Below are positions 27,156 through 35,352 of a DNA stretch of 64,000 nt, piece after piece. The notes below the pieces were generated by a model that was given only the letters and a program-made list of their open reading frames with translations, did no database searches and was not told the DNA's origin. The DNA lies in NCBI RefSeq assembly GCF_014196425.1, contig NZ_JACIDR010000001.1, forward strand, positions 434,001-498,000, read 5' to 3'. The translations under genes were made by a program, and so were the position numbers. This DNA comes from Hansschlegelia beijingensis. Its GTDB lineage: Bacteria; Pseudomonadota; Alphaproteobacteria; Rhizobiales; Methylopilaceae. Each line of letters begins with the position of its first letter. Positions within the stretch are counted from its first letter, which is position 1.

Positions 27156-27258
27156 CGTCGTTCTCCTCGAGGGGAGAAATGACGCATTGCGGTAGTTCAG
27201 AAAAACGAATTGTTCTCCTAGAAACGTTCGAGTTTATCGAACGATCGTGAGGGCGTCA
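27156..27258 (-). promoter_or_regulatory. yeiH promoter region with inverted repeat
   Basis: An AT-rich stretch (about 27195-27245) precedes the exporter gene. CGTTCGA (27225-27231) and TCGAACG (27237-27243) form a perfect dyad around GTTTA. This is a plausible LysR-type operator about 70 bases before the start. Confidence 0.5.
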
Positions 27259-27579
27259 TTCCCTCCCCTCAGAGGGGAGGGTGGACGGGCGAAGCCCGGC
27301 CGGGTGGGGCGATCTCAGGACAGAACTCTACGCCCGAAGACCCCACACGACCCTTCGCTGCGCGAAGGGCCACCCTCCCCACGCTGTGCGTGAGGAGGGA
27401 GAAGAGGCGGCGCCGATAAGGGGCGCTCTTTCCCTCCCCCGCAGAGGGGAGGGTGGACGGGCGAAGCCCGGCCGGGTGGGGTGGTCTCAGGACAGAGTTC
27501 TATGCCCGAAGACCCCACCCGACCCTTCGCTGCGCGAAGGGCCACCTTCCCCACGCTGTGCGTGAGGAGGGTGAGGAGG
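27259..27579. repeat. Tandem duplicated palindromic intergenic element
   Basis: Two direct copies of about 148 bp (27259-27407 and 27430-27579, offset 171-172 bases) differ at only a few positions. Each copy is internally palindromic: CCCTCCCC with GGGGAGGG, CGGGC with GCCCG, CCCTTCG with CGAAGGG, and an outer GGGAGGGTGG with CCACCCTCCC. This matches a type of interspersed palindromic element common in Rhizobiales genomes, as I recall it. The apparent reading frames inside (two near-identical MDGRSPAGWG frames) are artefacts of the repeat. It lies between yeiH and ssrA. Confidence 0.8.
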
Positions 27580-27720
27580 CGGCGGTTGGGCGAAGGGCGG
27601 GCGAGCGCTCGCGCGGCGTCGACGCCAAGCGTCGCGCGGGCCGAGGAGCGAACGGAAACCTGAAGAAAGGGAAAGTGGAGGCTTCTGTTGCCAGGCGCCT
27701 CCGGGCCCCGCCCGACAGCT

Positions 27721-27968
27721 GCTAGACCGTCAGGACTTTAGGTTTGGTCTTTCAAACCGCTCACGCGGCCTGAGCAACCGGAGCATAGTTGTCGTTGGCA
27801 ACTATAGAAAGGCCCGATAACGGCGGTACCATGCCGGGCAAAAGCCCGCCCTTTACGCCCCCGTCGATCCTGTTTCGCCCCCGCCGAAATCCGCGAACTT
27901 GCGCGGACTTTGGTGGAGGCGCCGGGTACTGCCCCCGGGTCCGAAGGGTTTATTGCGGCGAACGTTTA
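27721..27968 (-). ncRNA. ssrA: tmRNA, two-piece circularly permuted form
   Basis: Read on the minus strand, the acceptor piece comes first: it ends GGCGCCTCC-ACCA with the CCA encoded at 27913-27911, and has a T-arm-like CCGGG/CCCGG stem. A spacer of about 28 bases follows, then the coding piece from about 27882, starting GGGGGCGAAACAGGATCGAC. GGGGGCG pairs with CGCCTCC of the acceptor piece to rebuild a 7-bp acceptor stem. The tag frame at 27799-27761 encodes ANDNYAPVAQAA and a stop. A pseudoknot-like hairpin GGTTTG/CAAACC follows at about 27741-27758. tmRNA with SmpB rescues stalled ribosomes and tags nascent proteins for proteolysis. The permuted layout is the alphaproteobacterial form. 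Outer ends are approximate. Confidence 0.93.
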
Positions 27969-28062
27969 TCACCATAGCCGGATGCCTCCGGCAGGATTGA
28001 ATATAGGGGACCAGGCGGCGCCGCGAAAGGGGTGATCGCCCGCCCGGGCGCGATGTCGCGCG

Positions 28063-28317
28063 TCAGTACCGGCGGAACGAGGGCTTGATCTCGACGATGT
28101 CGGCGAACCTGACGGTCTCGACCAGCGCGCCGCCCTCGTCGCAGATCTCGATCCGGTCGCCGTCGAGCGGGCGGCCCTCCTCGATCTGTTCGGCCAGGAT
28201 GTCGCGCGCGCCCACGATGGCCGCCGCGACGGCTTGGGCGAGCCCTTCGAACTCGGCTCCTTCGGCGTCTTCGGTGAAACCGTCACGGTCGCGGATGTGC
28301 AGAAAATATCGCGGCAT
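28063..28317 (-). CDS. DUF6894-like small protein
   Basis: An 84-residue protein beginning MPRYFLHIRDRDGFTEDAEG. The pattern PRYFxHxRDxDGxxxDxEGxEF, followed by a helix and a closing DGDRIEICDEGGALVETVRF, is the DUF6894 family as I recall it, frequent in Rhizobiales and without known function. The ATG at 28317 is chosen because it is the family start; an upstream in-frame extension is unlikely. It lies downstream of another small gene in the same orientation. Confidence 0.75.
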   Translation of the reverse strand: MPRYFLHIRDRDGFTEDAEGAEFEGLAQAVAAAIVGARDILAEQIEEGRPLDGDRIEICDEGGALVETVRFADIVEIKPSFRRY

Positions 28318-28443
28318 CGGTCTCGGGCGCTCGGGTGACGCTTGCTTTCCCGCCTGCAACGGGGACGGGAGGGCAACCGTTCCACCAGAGCCGCGCCATC
28401 GACTGTGCGGTGACACAGGGCCGCGGACAGCGGCCCGGAAGCC

Positions 28444-28794
28444 TCACATGGCGAGGGCGAGGCGCCCCGCTTTGGACCGCCGGGCGCGGGGCATGGCCGA
28501 CGCCGCGGCGCCGCGGCGGAGCTCGTCGATGACGCCCGCCAGGAAGCGCCGGCAGCGCGCGTTGACCGGGTTCGCGAGCTTGACGGGGAACATCGGGTCA
28601 TAGGCCTCGAGCGACTTCAGGAGCGCCTCGAGCCGGAACAGCAGAAGGGCCCGCTCGTGGGCCAGCGAGCAGAGCAGCTCCCGCGACAGCTCGCCCGCGA
28701 ACTCGCGGGCGCGGGAGCCGATCTCGTCGTCCTGCGCCAGGGCGCAGGACAGAAAGCGGGCTCGGGCCCTGCTCTCGACGCCTTCGATGTTCAT
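28444..28794 (-). CDS. Hypothetical protein
   Basis: A 116-residue, largely helical protein with no motif I recognise. It is rich in Arg, Ala, Leu and Glu, with ELLCSLAHERALLLFRLEAL in the middle and a basic tail. There is no signal peptide or membrane segment. It lies 90 bases downstream of the ABC exporter gene on the same strand. The coding call rests on length, codon pattern and orientation only. Confidence 0.45.
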   Translation of the reverse strand: MNIEGVESRARARFLSCALAQDDEIGSRAREFAGELSRELLCSLAHERALLLFRLEALLKSLEAYDPMFPVKLANPVNARCRRFLAGVIDELRRGAAASAMPRARRSKAGRLALAM

Positions 28795-28884
28795 CGCAGC
28801 CGTGCCTCGTCATGCCTGTCCGTGTCCCGAGCGGACCATGACGGCGATGACGGCTTGATGACGCGGCGGCGCCTCGGCCGGGCG

Positions 28885-30642
28885 TCAGGACTCCCGGCCG
28901 GCGAACTGCGCTTCGTGAAGGCTGCGATAGAGCCCGGCGCGGGCGAGCAGATCCTGGTGCCGCCCCTGCTCGACGCGGCCGCCGGCGTCCACCACCACGA
29001 TGCGGTCGGCGTCGCGGACGGTCGCGAGCCGATGCGCGATGACCAGCGTGGTGCGCCCGCGGGCGAGCTCGCTGAGCGCCTGCTGGATCAGCCGCTCGGT
29101 CTCGGTGTCGAGCGCCGAGGTCGCCTCGTCGAGGATCAGGATGGGCGGGTTCTTCAGGAACATGCGGGCGATCGCCACGCGCTGCTTCTGGCCGCCAGAG
29201 AGCTTCACGCCGCGCTCGCCGATGATGGTGTCGAGCCCGTCCGGAAGCGAGGCCACGAGGCTCTCGAGCCGCGCGCGCCGGGCGGCGTCCATGATCTCGG
29301 CGTCGGAGGCGCCGAGGCGGCCATAGGCGATGTTCTCGCGGATCGTCCCGGCGAACAGGAACACGTCCTGCTGGACGACGCCGATCTGCCTGCGAAGCGA
29401 GGCGAGCGTCATGTCGCGGATGTCGATCCCGTCGATCGTGATCCGGCCTGAGGTCACCTCGTAGAACCGCGGCAGCAGCGAGCAGAGCGTGGTCTTGCCC
29501 GCGCCCGACGGTCCGACGAACGCCACCGTCTCGCCGGCCCCGATGGCGAGGTCGAGGTCGCGCAGGACCTCCCGCCCGCCCGAATAGCCGAAGCTCACCC
29601 CCTCGTAGCGGATGTCGCCGCGCAGCGACTTGACCTCGATCGCGCCCTGTCGGTCGACGATGTCCGGCTCGGTCTCCAGGAACTCCAGATAGCGGCGGAA
29701 GCCCGCGACGCCCTTCGGATAGGTCTCGATGACGGCGTTGATCTTCTCGATCGGCCGGAAGAACACCGTCACCAGCAGCAGGAAGCCAACGAAGCCGCCT
29801 TGGGTCAGCGAGCCGGTGATCACGAAATAGCTGCCGGCGATCATCACCACGAGCTGGGTGAGCCGCATGCTCAGATAGCTGAGCGACGTGCTCGCGGCCA
29901 TGATCCGGTAGGCGTGCAGCTTGGTCGCGCGGTAGCGGACATTGTCCTGAGCGAACAGGCGGCGCTCGTGGTCCTCGTTGGCGAAGGCCTGCACCACCCG
30001 GATGCCGCCGACATTCTCCTCGATGCGGGCGTTGAAGGCGCCGACGCGGCCGTAGAGCTCGTGCCAGTTGCGCGTCATCCGCCCGCCATAGCGGCTCGTC
30101 ACCCAGGCAGTGAGCGGCAGCGCCGCGGCGGTGATCAGCGCGAGCTTCACGTCGACCGAGAACATCAGCACGAAGGCCCCGATCACCGTCATCACGGCGA
30201 TGAACAGGTCCTCGGGGCCGTGATGCGCGACCTCTCCGATCTCCTCCAGGTCCTTGGTCAGGCGGCCGATCAGGTGGCCGGTCTTCTGGTTGTCGAAGAA
30301 GCCGAAGGACAGCTTCTGGAGATGGTCGAACGCCTTGCGGCGCATCTCGGTCTCGATGTTGATGCCGAGCATGTGGCCCCAATAGGTGACCACCGCCATC
30401 AGACCGGTGTTCAGCAGGTAGATCGCCAGCAGGCCGAGCACGGCGAGCACGACCAGGCCCCAGTGCTGGCTCGGCAGCAGGTCGTCGACGAACATCTTGA
30501 CCGCCAGCGGGAAGCCGAGCTCGAGCAGCCCCGACACGACCGCGCTGGAGAAGTCGAGGATGAAAAGCCGCTTGTGGGGTTTGTAGTAGCCGAAGAAGCG
30601 CCTCAGCGTCGGCTGCGCTCCGGGCGATCGCTGCGTGTCCAT
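28885..30642 (-). CDS. ABC exporter, fused membrane and ATPase domains
   Basis: A 585-residue MsbA-like half-transporter. Membrane helices span roughly residues 25-310. ATPase motifs are Walker A GPSGAGKTT, the Q-loop in VVQQDVFLFAGTIRENI, signature LSGGQKQR, Walker B ILILDEATSALD and the H-loop in VIAHRLATV. The closely spaced EKINAVIETYPKGVAGFRRY before the ATPase is a common linker in this subgroup. The ATG at 30642 is preferred to one seven codons earlier. The substrate is unknown. The neighbours give no hint. Confidence 0.9.
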   Translation of the reverse strand: MDTQRSPGAQPTLRRFFGYYKPHKRLFILDFSSAVVSGLLELGFPLAVKMFVDDLLPSQHWGLVVLAVLGLLAIYLLNTGLMAVVTYWGHMLGINIETEMRRKAFDHLQKLSFGFFDNQKTGHLIGRLTKDLEEIGEVAHHGPEDLFIAVMTVIGAFVLMFSVDVKLALITAAALPLTAWVTSRYGGRMTRNWHELYGRVGAFNARIEENVGGIRVVQAFANEDHERRLFAQDNVRYRATKLHAYRIMAASTSLSYLSMRLTQLVVMIAGSYFVITGSLTQGGFVGFLLLVTVFFRPIEKINAVIETYPKGVAGFRRYLEFLETEPDIVDRQGAIEVKSLRGDIRYEGVSFGYSGGREVLRDLDLAIGAGETVAFVGPSGAGKTTLCSLLPRFYEVTSGRITIDGIDIRDMTLASLRRQIGVVQQDVFLFAGTIRENIAYGRLGASDAEIMDAARRARLESLVASLPDGLDTIIGERGVKLSGGQKQRVAIARMFLKNPPILILDEATSALDTETERLIQQALSELARGRTTLVIAHRLATVRDADRIVVVDAGGRVEQGRHQDLLARAGLYRSLHEAQFAGRES

Positions 30643-30908
30643 GGCGTGAGGCGATAGCGGCACCTGAGCCGCTCGTCCACCATGGTCGCGCGGCTGTTCA
30701 GGGAGAGCCGTCGGGCCGCCGCCGCCTTCATGGCCGCGCGCGATGCGGAAGCGGTCCCGAAACGCCTTCCTCAGGCGCTGGAATCCGCCGCCTCACGGGC
30801 CCAAGGACAGCGTTCGCCGTGGCATTGTGCATACCCAATGCGGCGAATTGTGCTGTCTTTCGAAACGCAGTAGGGAGGGAAAATTCTCGTGTGCATCCGG
30901 AAGAGAAC

Positions 30909-31958
30909 ATGGCTCGCAACATTCTAGTTCTTGGGGCGTCTTACGGCTCGTTGCTGGCGACGAAGCTGTTGATGGCGGGCCACAACGCTACGCTGGTGTG
31001 CCGGCAGAAGACTGCTGATCTGATCAATCGCGAAGGCACCGAAGTCCGCATCAAGCTGCGCGACGAGCCGACGCACCGGGCGATCTTCTCGCGCGACCAG
31101 CCGGGCCGGCTGGACGCCACGCCGCCGCAGGACGTCGACGTCTCGAAATACGACCTGGTCGTACTGGCGATGCAGGAGCCGCAATACGCCAACCACACGA
31201 TCCGCGTGCTGATGATCAAGATCGCGGAGGCCGGGCTGCCCTGCCTCTCGCTCATGAACATGCCGCCGCTGCCCTACCTGAAGCGCATTCCGGCGCTCGC
31301 CGGCATGGACCTCGACGAGGCCTACACCAACGCCTCGGTGTGGGAGCGCTTCCAGCCGGGCCTGATGTCGCTCTGCTCGCCGGACCCGCAGGCGTTCCGC
31401 CCGCCGGAGGAAGGGGCGAACGTCCTGCATGTCGGCCTGCCGACCAACTTCAAGGCCGCGACCTTCGAGGACGAGGCGCACAACCAGCTCCTGCGCGAGC
31501 TCGAAGCCGACATCGACGCCGTCCGGATCGACGGCCACGACGTGCCAGTGAAGCTGAAGGTGTTCGATTCGCTGTTCGTGCCGCTCGCCAAATGGTCGAT
31601 GCTGCTCACCGGCAATTATCGCTGCATCACCACCGGCGAGCCGCAGTCGATCCGCGACGCCGTGCATGGCGACCTCGAGCTCTCGCGGTCGATCTATGAG
31701 CATGTCGACGCCGTCGCTCGCCGGCTCGGGGCCGACCCGAGCGACCAGGTGCCGTTCGAGAAGTACGCCAAGGCGGCCGAAAGCCTGCTCAAGCCGTCCT
31801 CGGCGGCCCGCGCGGTGGCGAGCGGCGCGCCGTTCATCGAGCGCGTCGACCTGCTGGTGAGGCTGATCGAAGATCAGCTCGGCATGCCGAACGCCGAGAT
31901 CGACCGCACCGTGAAGACGGTCGACGCCAGGCTGGGCGAGAGCATCGTTCCGGGCTGA
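30909..31958 (+). CDS. Ketopantoate-reductase-like (ApbA/PanE) oxidoreductase
   Basis: A 349-residue NAD(P)-binding protein. The N-terminus ARNILVLGASYGSLLATKLL with AGHNATLVCR is the ApbA Rossmann opening, with GASYGS replacing the usual GxGxxG. DLVVLAMQEPQYANHT is the second nucleotide-binding strand and loop. The C-terminal half carries a helical domain (KLKVFDSLFVPLAKWSMLL). It is longer than PanE (about 300) and may act on another 2-oxo acid. The ATG at 30909 fits the fold; a frame starting at 30819 adds an unlikely N-terminus. Confidence 0.78.
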   Translation: MARNILVLGASYGSLLATKLLMAGHNATLVCRQKTADLINREGTEVRIKLRDEPTHRAIFSRDQPGRLDATPPQDVDVSKYDLVVLAMQEPQYANHTIRVLMIKIAEAGLPCLSLMNMPPLPYLKRIPALAGMDLDEAYTNASVWERFQPGLMSLCSPDPQAFRPPEEGANVLHVGLPTNFKAATFEDEAHNQLLRELEADIDAVRIDGHDVPVKLKVFDSLFVPLAKWSMLLTGNYRCITTGEPQSIRDAVHGDLELSRSIYEHVDAVARRLGADPSDQVPFEKYAKAAESLLKPSSAARAVASGAPFIERVDLLVRLIEDQLGMPNAEIDRTVKTVDARLGESIVPG

Positions 31959-31974
31959 GCTCCGAAGACGCGAA

Positions 31975-32005
31975 GCGGGAGCGCTCCGGCAGGAAGCGCT
32001 CCCGC
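31975..32005 (+). terminator. Hairpin after the oxidoreductase gene
   Basis: GCGGGAGCGCT (31975-31985) and AGCGCTCCCGC (31995-32005) form an 11-bp perfect stem with a 9-base loop, 16 bases after the stop codon. Only a weak T-rich tail follows (GCTTCTTCG), so efficiency is uncertain. Confidence 0.55.
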
Positions 32006-32132
32006 GACGCTCTGCTTCTTCGCCCCCGGCGCCTCGCGGAAGAAGGCGGGTGACCATGCGGGCCCGCGGGCCATCGCCATCGCGACGGCCAGGGTCCATA
32101 TCAAGCGTCACGTCGGGATTCGAGGTGACGAG

Positions 32133-34274
32133 ATGGCCGCTGCGAGCGCGCTGAAGCTCCGCATCGAGGGCATGGACTGCGGGTCCTGCGCCCAGAAGAT
32201 CGAGACCGCGATGCGCCGCCTGCCGGGCGTCGCCGAGGTCGAGGTCAGCGTCTCCGCGGCCTCCATGTCGATCACCGTCGACGAGGACCGCACCAGCCGC
32301 GCCGCCATCCGGGCCAAGATCGACGCGCTCGGGTTCAAGGCCCACGATCCCGCTGCGGCCGGCGCCGATCTTTCTCACGGTCACGATCACGGTCACGAGG
32401 AAGGCCCCTGGCACGCCTCCTCGAAGGGCCGGCTTGTGCTCGCGACAGGGGCGCTTCTGGCGGCGGCCTGGGCCGTGTCGCTGGCGGAGCCCGGCTGGGC
32501 GGCCTGGCCCTATGTGGCGGCCGCGGCGCTTGGCCTCGTGCCGATCGTCCGCCGCGCCGTCGTGGGCGCGCTCAACGGCACGCCCTTCAGCATCGAGACG
32601 CTGATGTCGGTCGCGGCGATCGGCGCGATCGCGATCGGCGAGGCGCCGGAGGCCGCGGTCGTGGTCTTCCTGTTCGCGGTCGGCGAACTGCTCGAGGGCG
32701 TCGCGGCGAGCCGCGCGCGGGCCGGCGTGAAGGCGCTGGCCGACCTCATCCCCAGAACCGCCCGGCGCGTCCGCGGCGACGCGGTCGAGACCGTGGCGGC
32801 CTCCGAGCTCGAGGTCGGCGACCTCGTCCTCGTCCGGCCGGGCGACCGCATCCCCTCCGACGGTTCGGTCGTCAGCGGGACCTCCGAGGTGAACGAGGCG
32901 CCGATCACCGGCGAGTCCCGTCCCGTCCCCAAGGAGGCCGGGGCGAGCGTCTACGCGGGCAGCATCAACGCCAATGGCGAGCTCCACGTCGCCATCACCA
33001 GGACCGCCGCCGACAACACGATCGCCCGCATCGTCCACATGGTCGAGGAGGCGCAAAGCTCGAAGGCGCCCACCGCCCGTTTCATCGAACGCTTCAGCCG
33101 CTGGTACACGCCGGCCGCGATGGCGCTCGCGCTCGCGGTCGTGGTCGGGCCGCCGCTTCTCGTCGGCGCCGACTGGCAGACCTGGATCTACCGCGGCCTC
33201 GCCGTGCTGCTCATCGCGTGTCCCTGCGCGCTCGTGATCTCGACGCCGGCGGCGGTCGCCTCGGGGCTCGCGTCGGGCGCGCGCCGCGGGCTGCTCATCA
33301 AGGGCGGCGCGGCGCTTGAGACGCTCGGCCGGATCAGGACGGTCGCGTTCGACAAGACGGGCACGCTGACCGAGGGGCGGCCGAGGGTCGTCGACGTGGC
33401 GGAGATCGGCGCGCCCGCCGAGGCGGTGCTCGCGAAGGCCGCGGCGGTCGAGCGCAGTTCGAGTCATCCGCTTGGCGCCGCGATCATCGAGGCGGCCGAG
33501 GCGCGCGGGCTCGAGATCCCCCGCGCGTTCGGCGGGATCGCGACGCCCGGCAAGGCGGTCACGGCCCGCATCTCCTCGGGCTTCGTGTCGGTCGGCTCTC
33601 CCCGTCACGCCGCCGAGCAAGGGATTCTGACAGCGGAGGCCGCCGAGCGCGTCGCCTCGCTCGAGAGCGAGGGCAATACGGTCGTCGCGGTCAGCGAGGG
33701 CAAGCGGCTGCTCGGCTTGGTCGCCCTGATGGACCGGCCGCGCGCCGACGCTGTCGCCGGGCTCGCCCGGCTCCGCTCGCTCGGCCTGCGCGCGGTCATG
33801 CTGACCGGCGACAATGCGCGCGCCGCGGCGACGATCGCGGGAGAGCTCGGCATCGAGCACCGGGCGGAACTGCTGCCGGCCGCCAAACTGGACGCGATCG
33901 CGGCTTACCGTGCGGACGGGCCGGTCGCGATGGTGGGCGACGGCGTGAACGACGCCCCGGCGCTCGCCGCGGCCTCGGTGGGCGTCGCCATGGGCGGCGG
34001 CGCGGACGTCGCGCTCGAGACCGCCGACGCCGCGCTGCTCAAGGACCGGGTCGGCGGGGTGGCGGAGCTGGTCGTGCTGTCGCGCGCGACGCTGGCGAAC
34101 ATCTGGACCAACGTCGCGCTCGCGCTCGGGCTGAAGGGCGCGTTCCTGGTTGCGACCCTGGCGGGCGCGACGCCGCTCTGGATGGCGATCCTCGCCGACA
34201 CCGGCGCGACCGTGCTCGTCACCGCCAACGCGCTCCGGCTGCTGCGTTTCAATCCGTCGGACGCGTCAAGGTGA
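32133..34274 (+). CDS. Heavy-metal P1B-type ATPase (Zn/Cd/Pb type)
   Basis: A 713-residue metal-exporting ATPase. The N-terminal HMA domain has GMDCGSC (Cys16 and Cys19), followed near residues 82-90 by a His-rich linker HGHDHGHE. Eight membrane segments are expected. The transport motif CPCA is at 363-366, the actuator loop is ITGES, the phosphorylation site DKTGT begins at Asp407, and the hinge GDGVNDAP is at 602-609. The CPC motif with a His-rich N-terminus points to Zn2+/Cd2+/Pb2+ (ZntA-like). The specificity is inferred. No metal regulator gene is visible next to it. Confidence 0.93.
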   Translation: MAAASALKLRIEGMDCGSCAQKIETAMRRLPGVAEVEVSVSAASMSITVDEDRTSRAAIRAKIDALGFKAHDPAAAGADLSHGHDHGHEEGPWHASSKGRLVLATGALLAAAWAVSLAEPGWAAWPYVAAAALGLVPIVRRAVVGALNGTPFSIETLMSVAAIGAIAIGEAPEAAVVVFLFAVGELLEGVAASRARAGVKALADLIPRTARRVRGDAVETVAASELEVGDLVLVRPGDRIPSDGSVVSGTSEVNEAPITGESRPVPKEAGASVYAGSINANGELHVAITRTAADNTIARIVHMVEEAQSSKAPTARFIERFSRWYTPAAMALALAVVVGPPLLVGADWQTWIYRGLAVLLIACPCALVISTPAAVASGLASGARRGLLIKGGAALETLGRIRTVAFDKTGTLTEGRPRVVDVAEIGAPAEAVLAKAAAVERSSSHPLGAAIIEAAEARGLEIPRAFGGIATPGKAVTARISSGFVSVGSPRHAAEQGILTAEAAERVASLESEGNTVVAVSEGKRLLGLVALMDRPRADAVAGLARLRSLGLRAVMLTGDNARAAATIAGELGIEHRAELLPAAKLDAIAAYRADGPVAMVGDGVNDAPALAAASVGVAMGGGADVALETADAALLKDRVGGVAELVVLSRATLANIWTNVALALGLKGAFLVATLAGATPLWMAILADTGATVLVTANALRLLRFNPSDASR

Positions 34275-34626
34275 GGTCGCGCGGCTGAGGCCTCGACCTC
34301 CCCGGGCTCTCGCGTCGTTCGTTGCGTCTGTAACAGAAGCCGATTTTTCGGTAGCCGGGACGTAACTCTCCCGGCGCACCTCACGAATGTACGCTCGTGC
34401 CCCTTTTCGGCTCGGCGCGACCTGAGGTCGCGTCGTCGCCGGGCCCTTCGTTGAGAAGGGGCGGGGTTCGTTCGTCCTCGGCGGGGGCGGGAGATCGCGG
34501 CCCAGGATTGGGCGCATTCGCCCGATCCAGTCACCGCCGCCGGCCGAAAGTGTTCGATCAGATCTGACGCGGAAACGACTTGCGTGAACTTGGCGCGGCG
34601 CGTCATCCATTAGCAGCGGGGCGGGC
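34275..34626. other. Non-coding region before the signalling operon
   Basis: 352 bases with no convincing gene. Two small symmetric features are visible: TCTGT/ACAGA around 34327-34337, and CCGGGA/TCCCGG at 34355-34374. This region should contain the promoter of the response regulator operon. Confidence 0.4.
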
Positions 34627-35352
34627 GTGGCGCGGAAGTATCATGTCGCCGTCGTCGACGACGACGCATCAATGCGCGATCTGATCGGAGATTACCTGGT
34701 CAAGCACGGCTTTGACGTGAGCCGCGCCGCGGACAGCGTGGCGATGAAGCGGGCGTTGGCGTGGAAGCCCGCCGATCTCATCATGCTCGATCTTCAGCTC
34801 GGCGAAGAGAACGGCCTCGACGTCCTGCGCAAGCTCGACGGCGAGGACGACCTCCCGGTCATCATCATCACCGGCAATGGCGGGGAGGAGGCCGACAAGG
34901 TCGTCGGGCTGGAGCTCGGGGCCGACGATTACATCGTGAAGCCATTCGGCCTGCGGGAGATGCTGGCCCGCGTCCGGGCCGTCCTGCGACGGGCCGAGGG
35001 CGCCCGGGCCGCCGCCCGGCGGCGGGCGGAGCGCGCCGTCTACCGCTTCGCCGGATGGAAGCTCGCGATGAAGACGCGCGTGCTCACCGGACCGGACGGC
35101 GCGGCGACGCGGCTGACGGCGGGAGAGTTCAACCTGCTGGCGGCCTTCGTCCGCAACCCCCAGCATGTGCTGACGCGCGAGCAACTGCTCGGGGCGAGCC
35201 GCGTCCATGACGAGGAGGTGTTCGATCGAAGCATCGACGTGCAGATCCTCCGGCTCCGGCGAAAGCTCGAAGTGGATCCGACGCAGCCGAAGCTGATCCG
35301 CACGGAGCGAGGGGTCGGATATGTCTTCGCCGTCGCCGTCGAAGTCGTCTAG
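34627..35352 (+). CDS. OmpR-type response regulator
   Basis: A 241-residue response regulator. The receiver has the acidic pocket Asp11-Asp12-Asp13, the phosphoacceptor Asp55 in IMLDLQL, Thr83 and Lys106 in YIVKPFG. The C-terminal winged helix contains LTAGEFNLLAAFVRNPQHVL, then TREQLL and a closing RTERGVGYVFA. GTG at 34627 is the start. The gene overlaps the following cytochrome c peroxidase gene by 32 bases, and the kinase gene follows that, so all three should be cotranscribed. It is probably phosphorylated by the hybrid kinase. Confidence 0.94.
   Translation: MARKYHVAVVDDDASMRDLIGDYLVKHGFDVSRAADSVAMKRALAWKPADLIMLDLQLGEENGLDVLRKLDGEDDLPVIIITGNGGEEADKVVGLELGADDYIVKPFGLREMLARVRAVLRRAEGARAAARRRAERAVYRFAGWKLAMKTRVLTGPDGAATRLTAGEFNLLAAFVRNPQHVLTREQLLGASRVHDEEVFDRSIDVQILRLRRKLEVDPTQPKLIRTERGVGYVFAVAVEVV

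Noticed and set aside
27259-27579. CRISPR array
   Set aside because: Only two long direct repeats with a spacer of about 22 bases, which does not fit repeat-spacer periodicity. No cas genes are present.
27281-27725. Several reading frames starting MDGRSPAGWG
   Set aside because: They arise from the duplicated palindromic repeat and are not genes.
27721-27968. Genomic island integrated at ssrA
   Set aside because: No integrase gene or duplicated ssrA fragment is visible. Flanking genes look native in composition.
30924-33860. Minus-strand open frame of 978 codons
   Set aside because: It is antisense to the oxidoreductase and the P-type ATPase; both sense genes have strong motifs.
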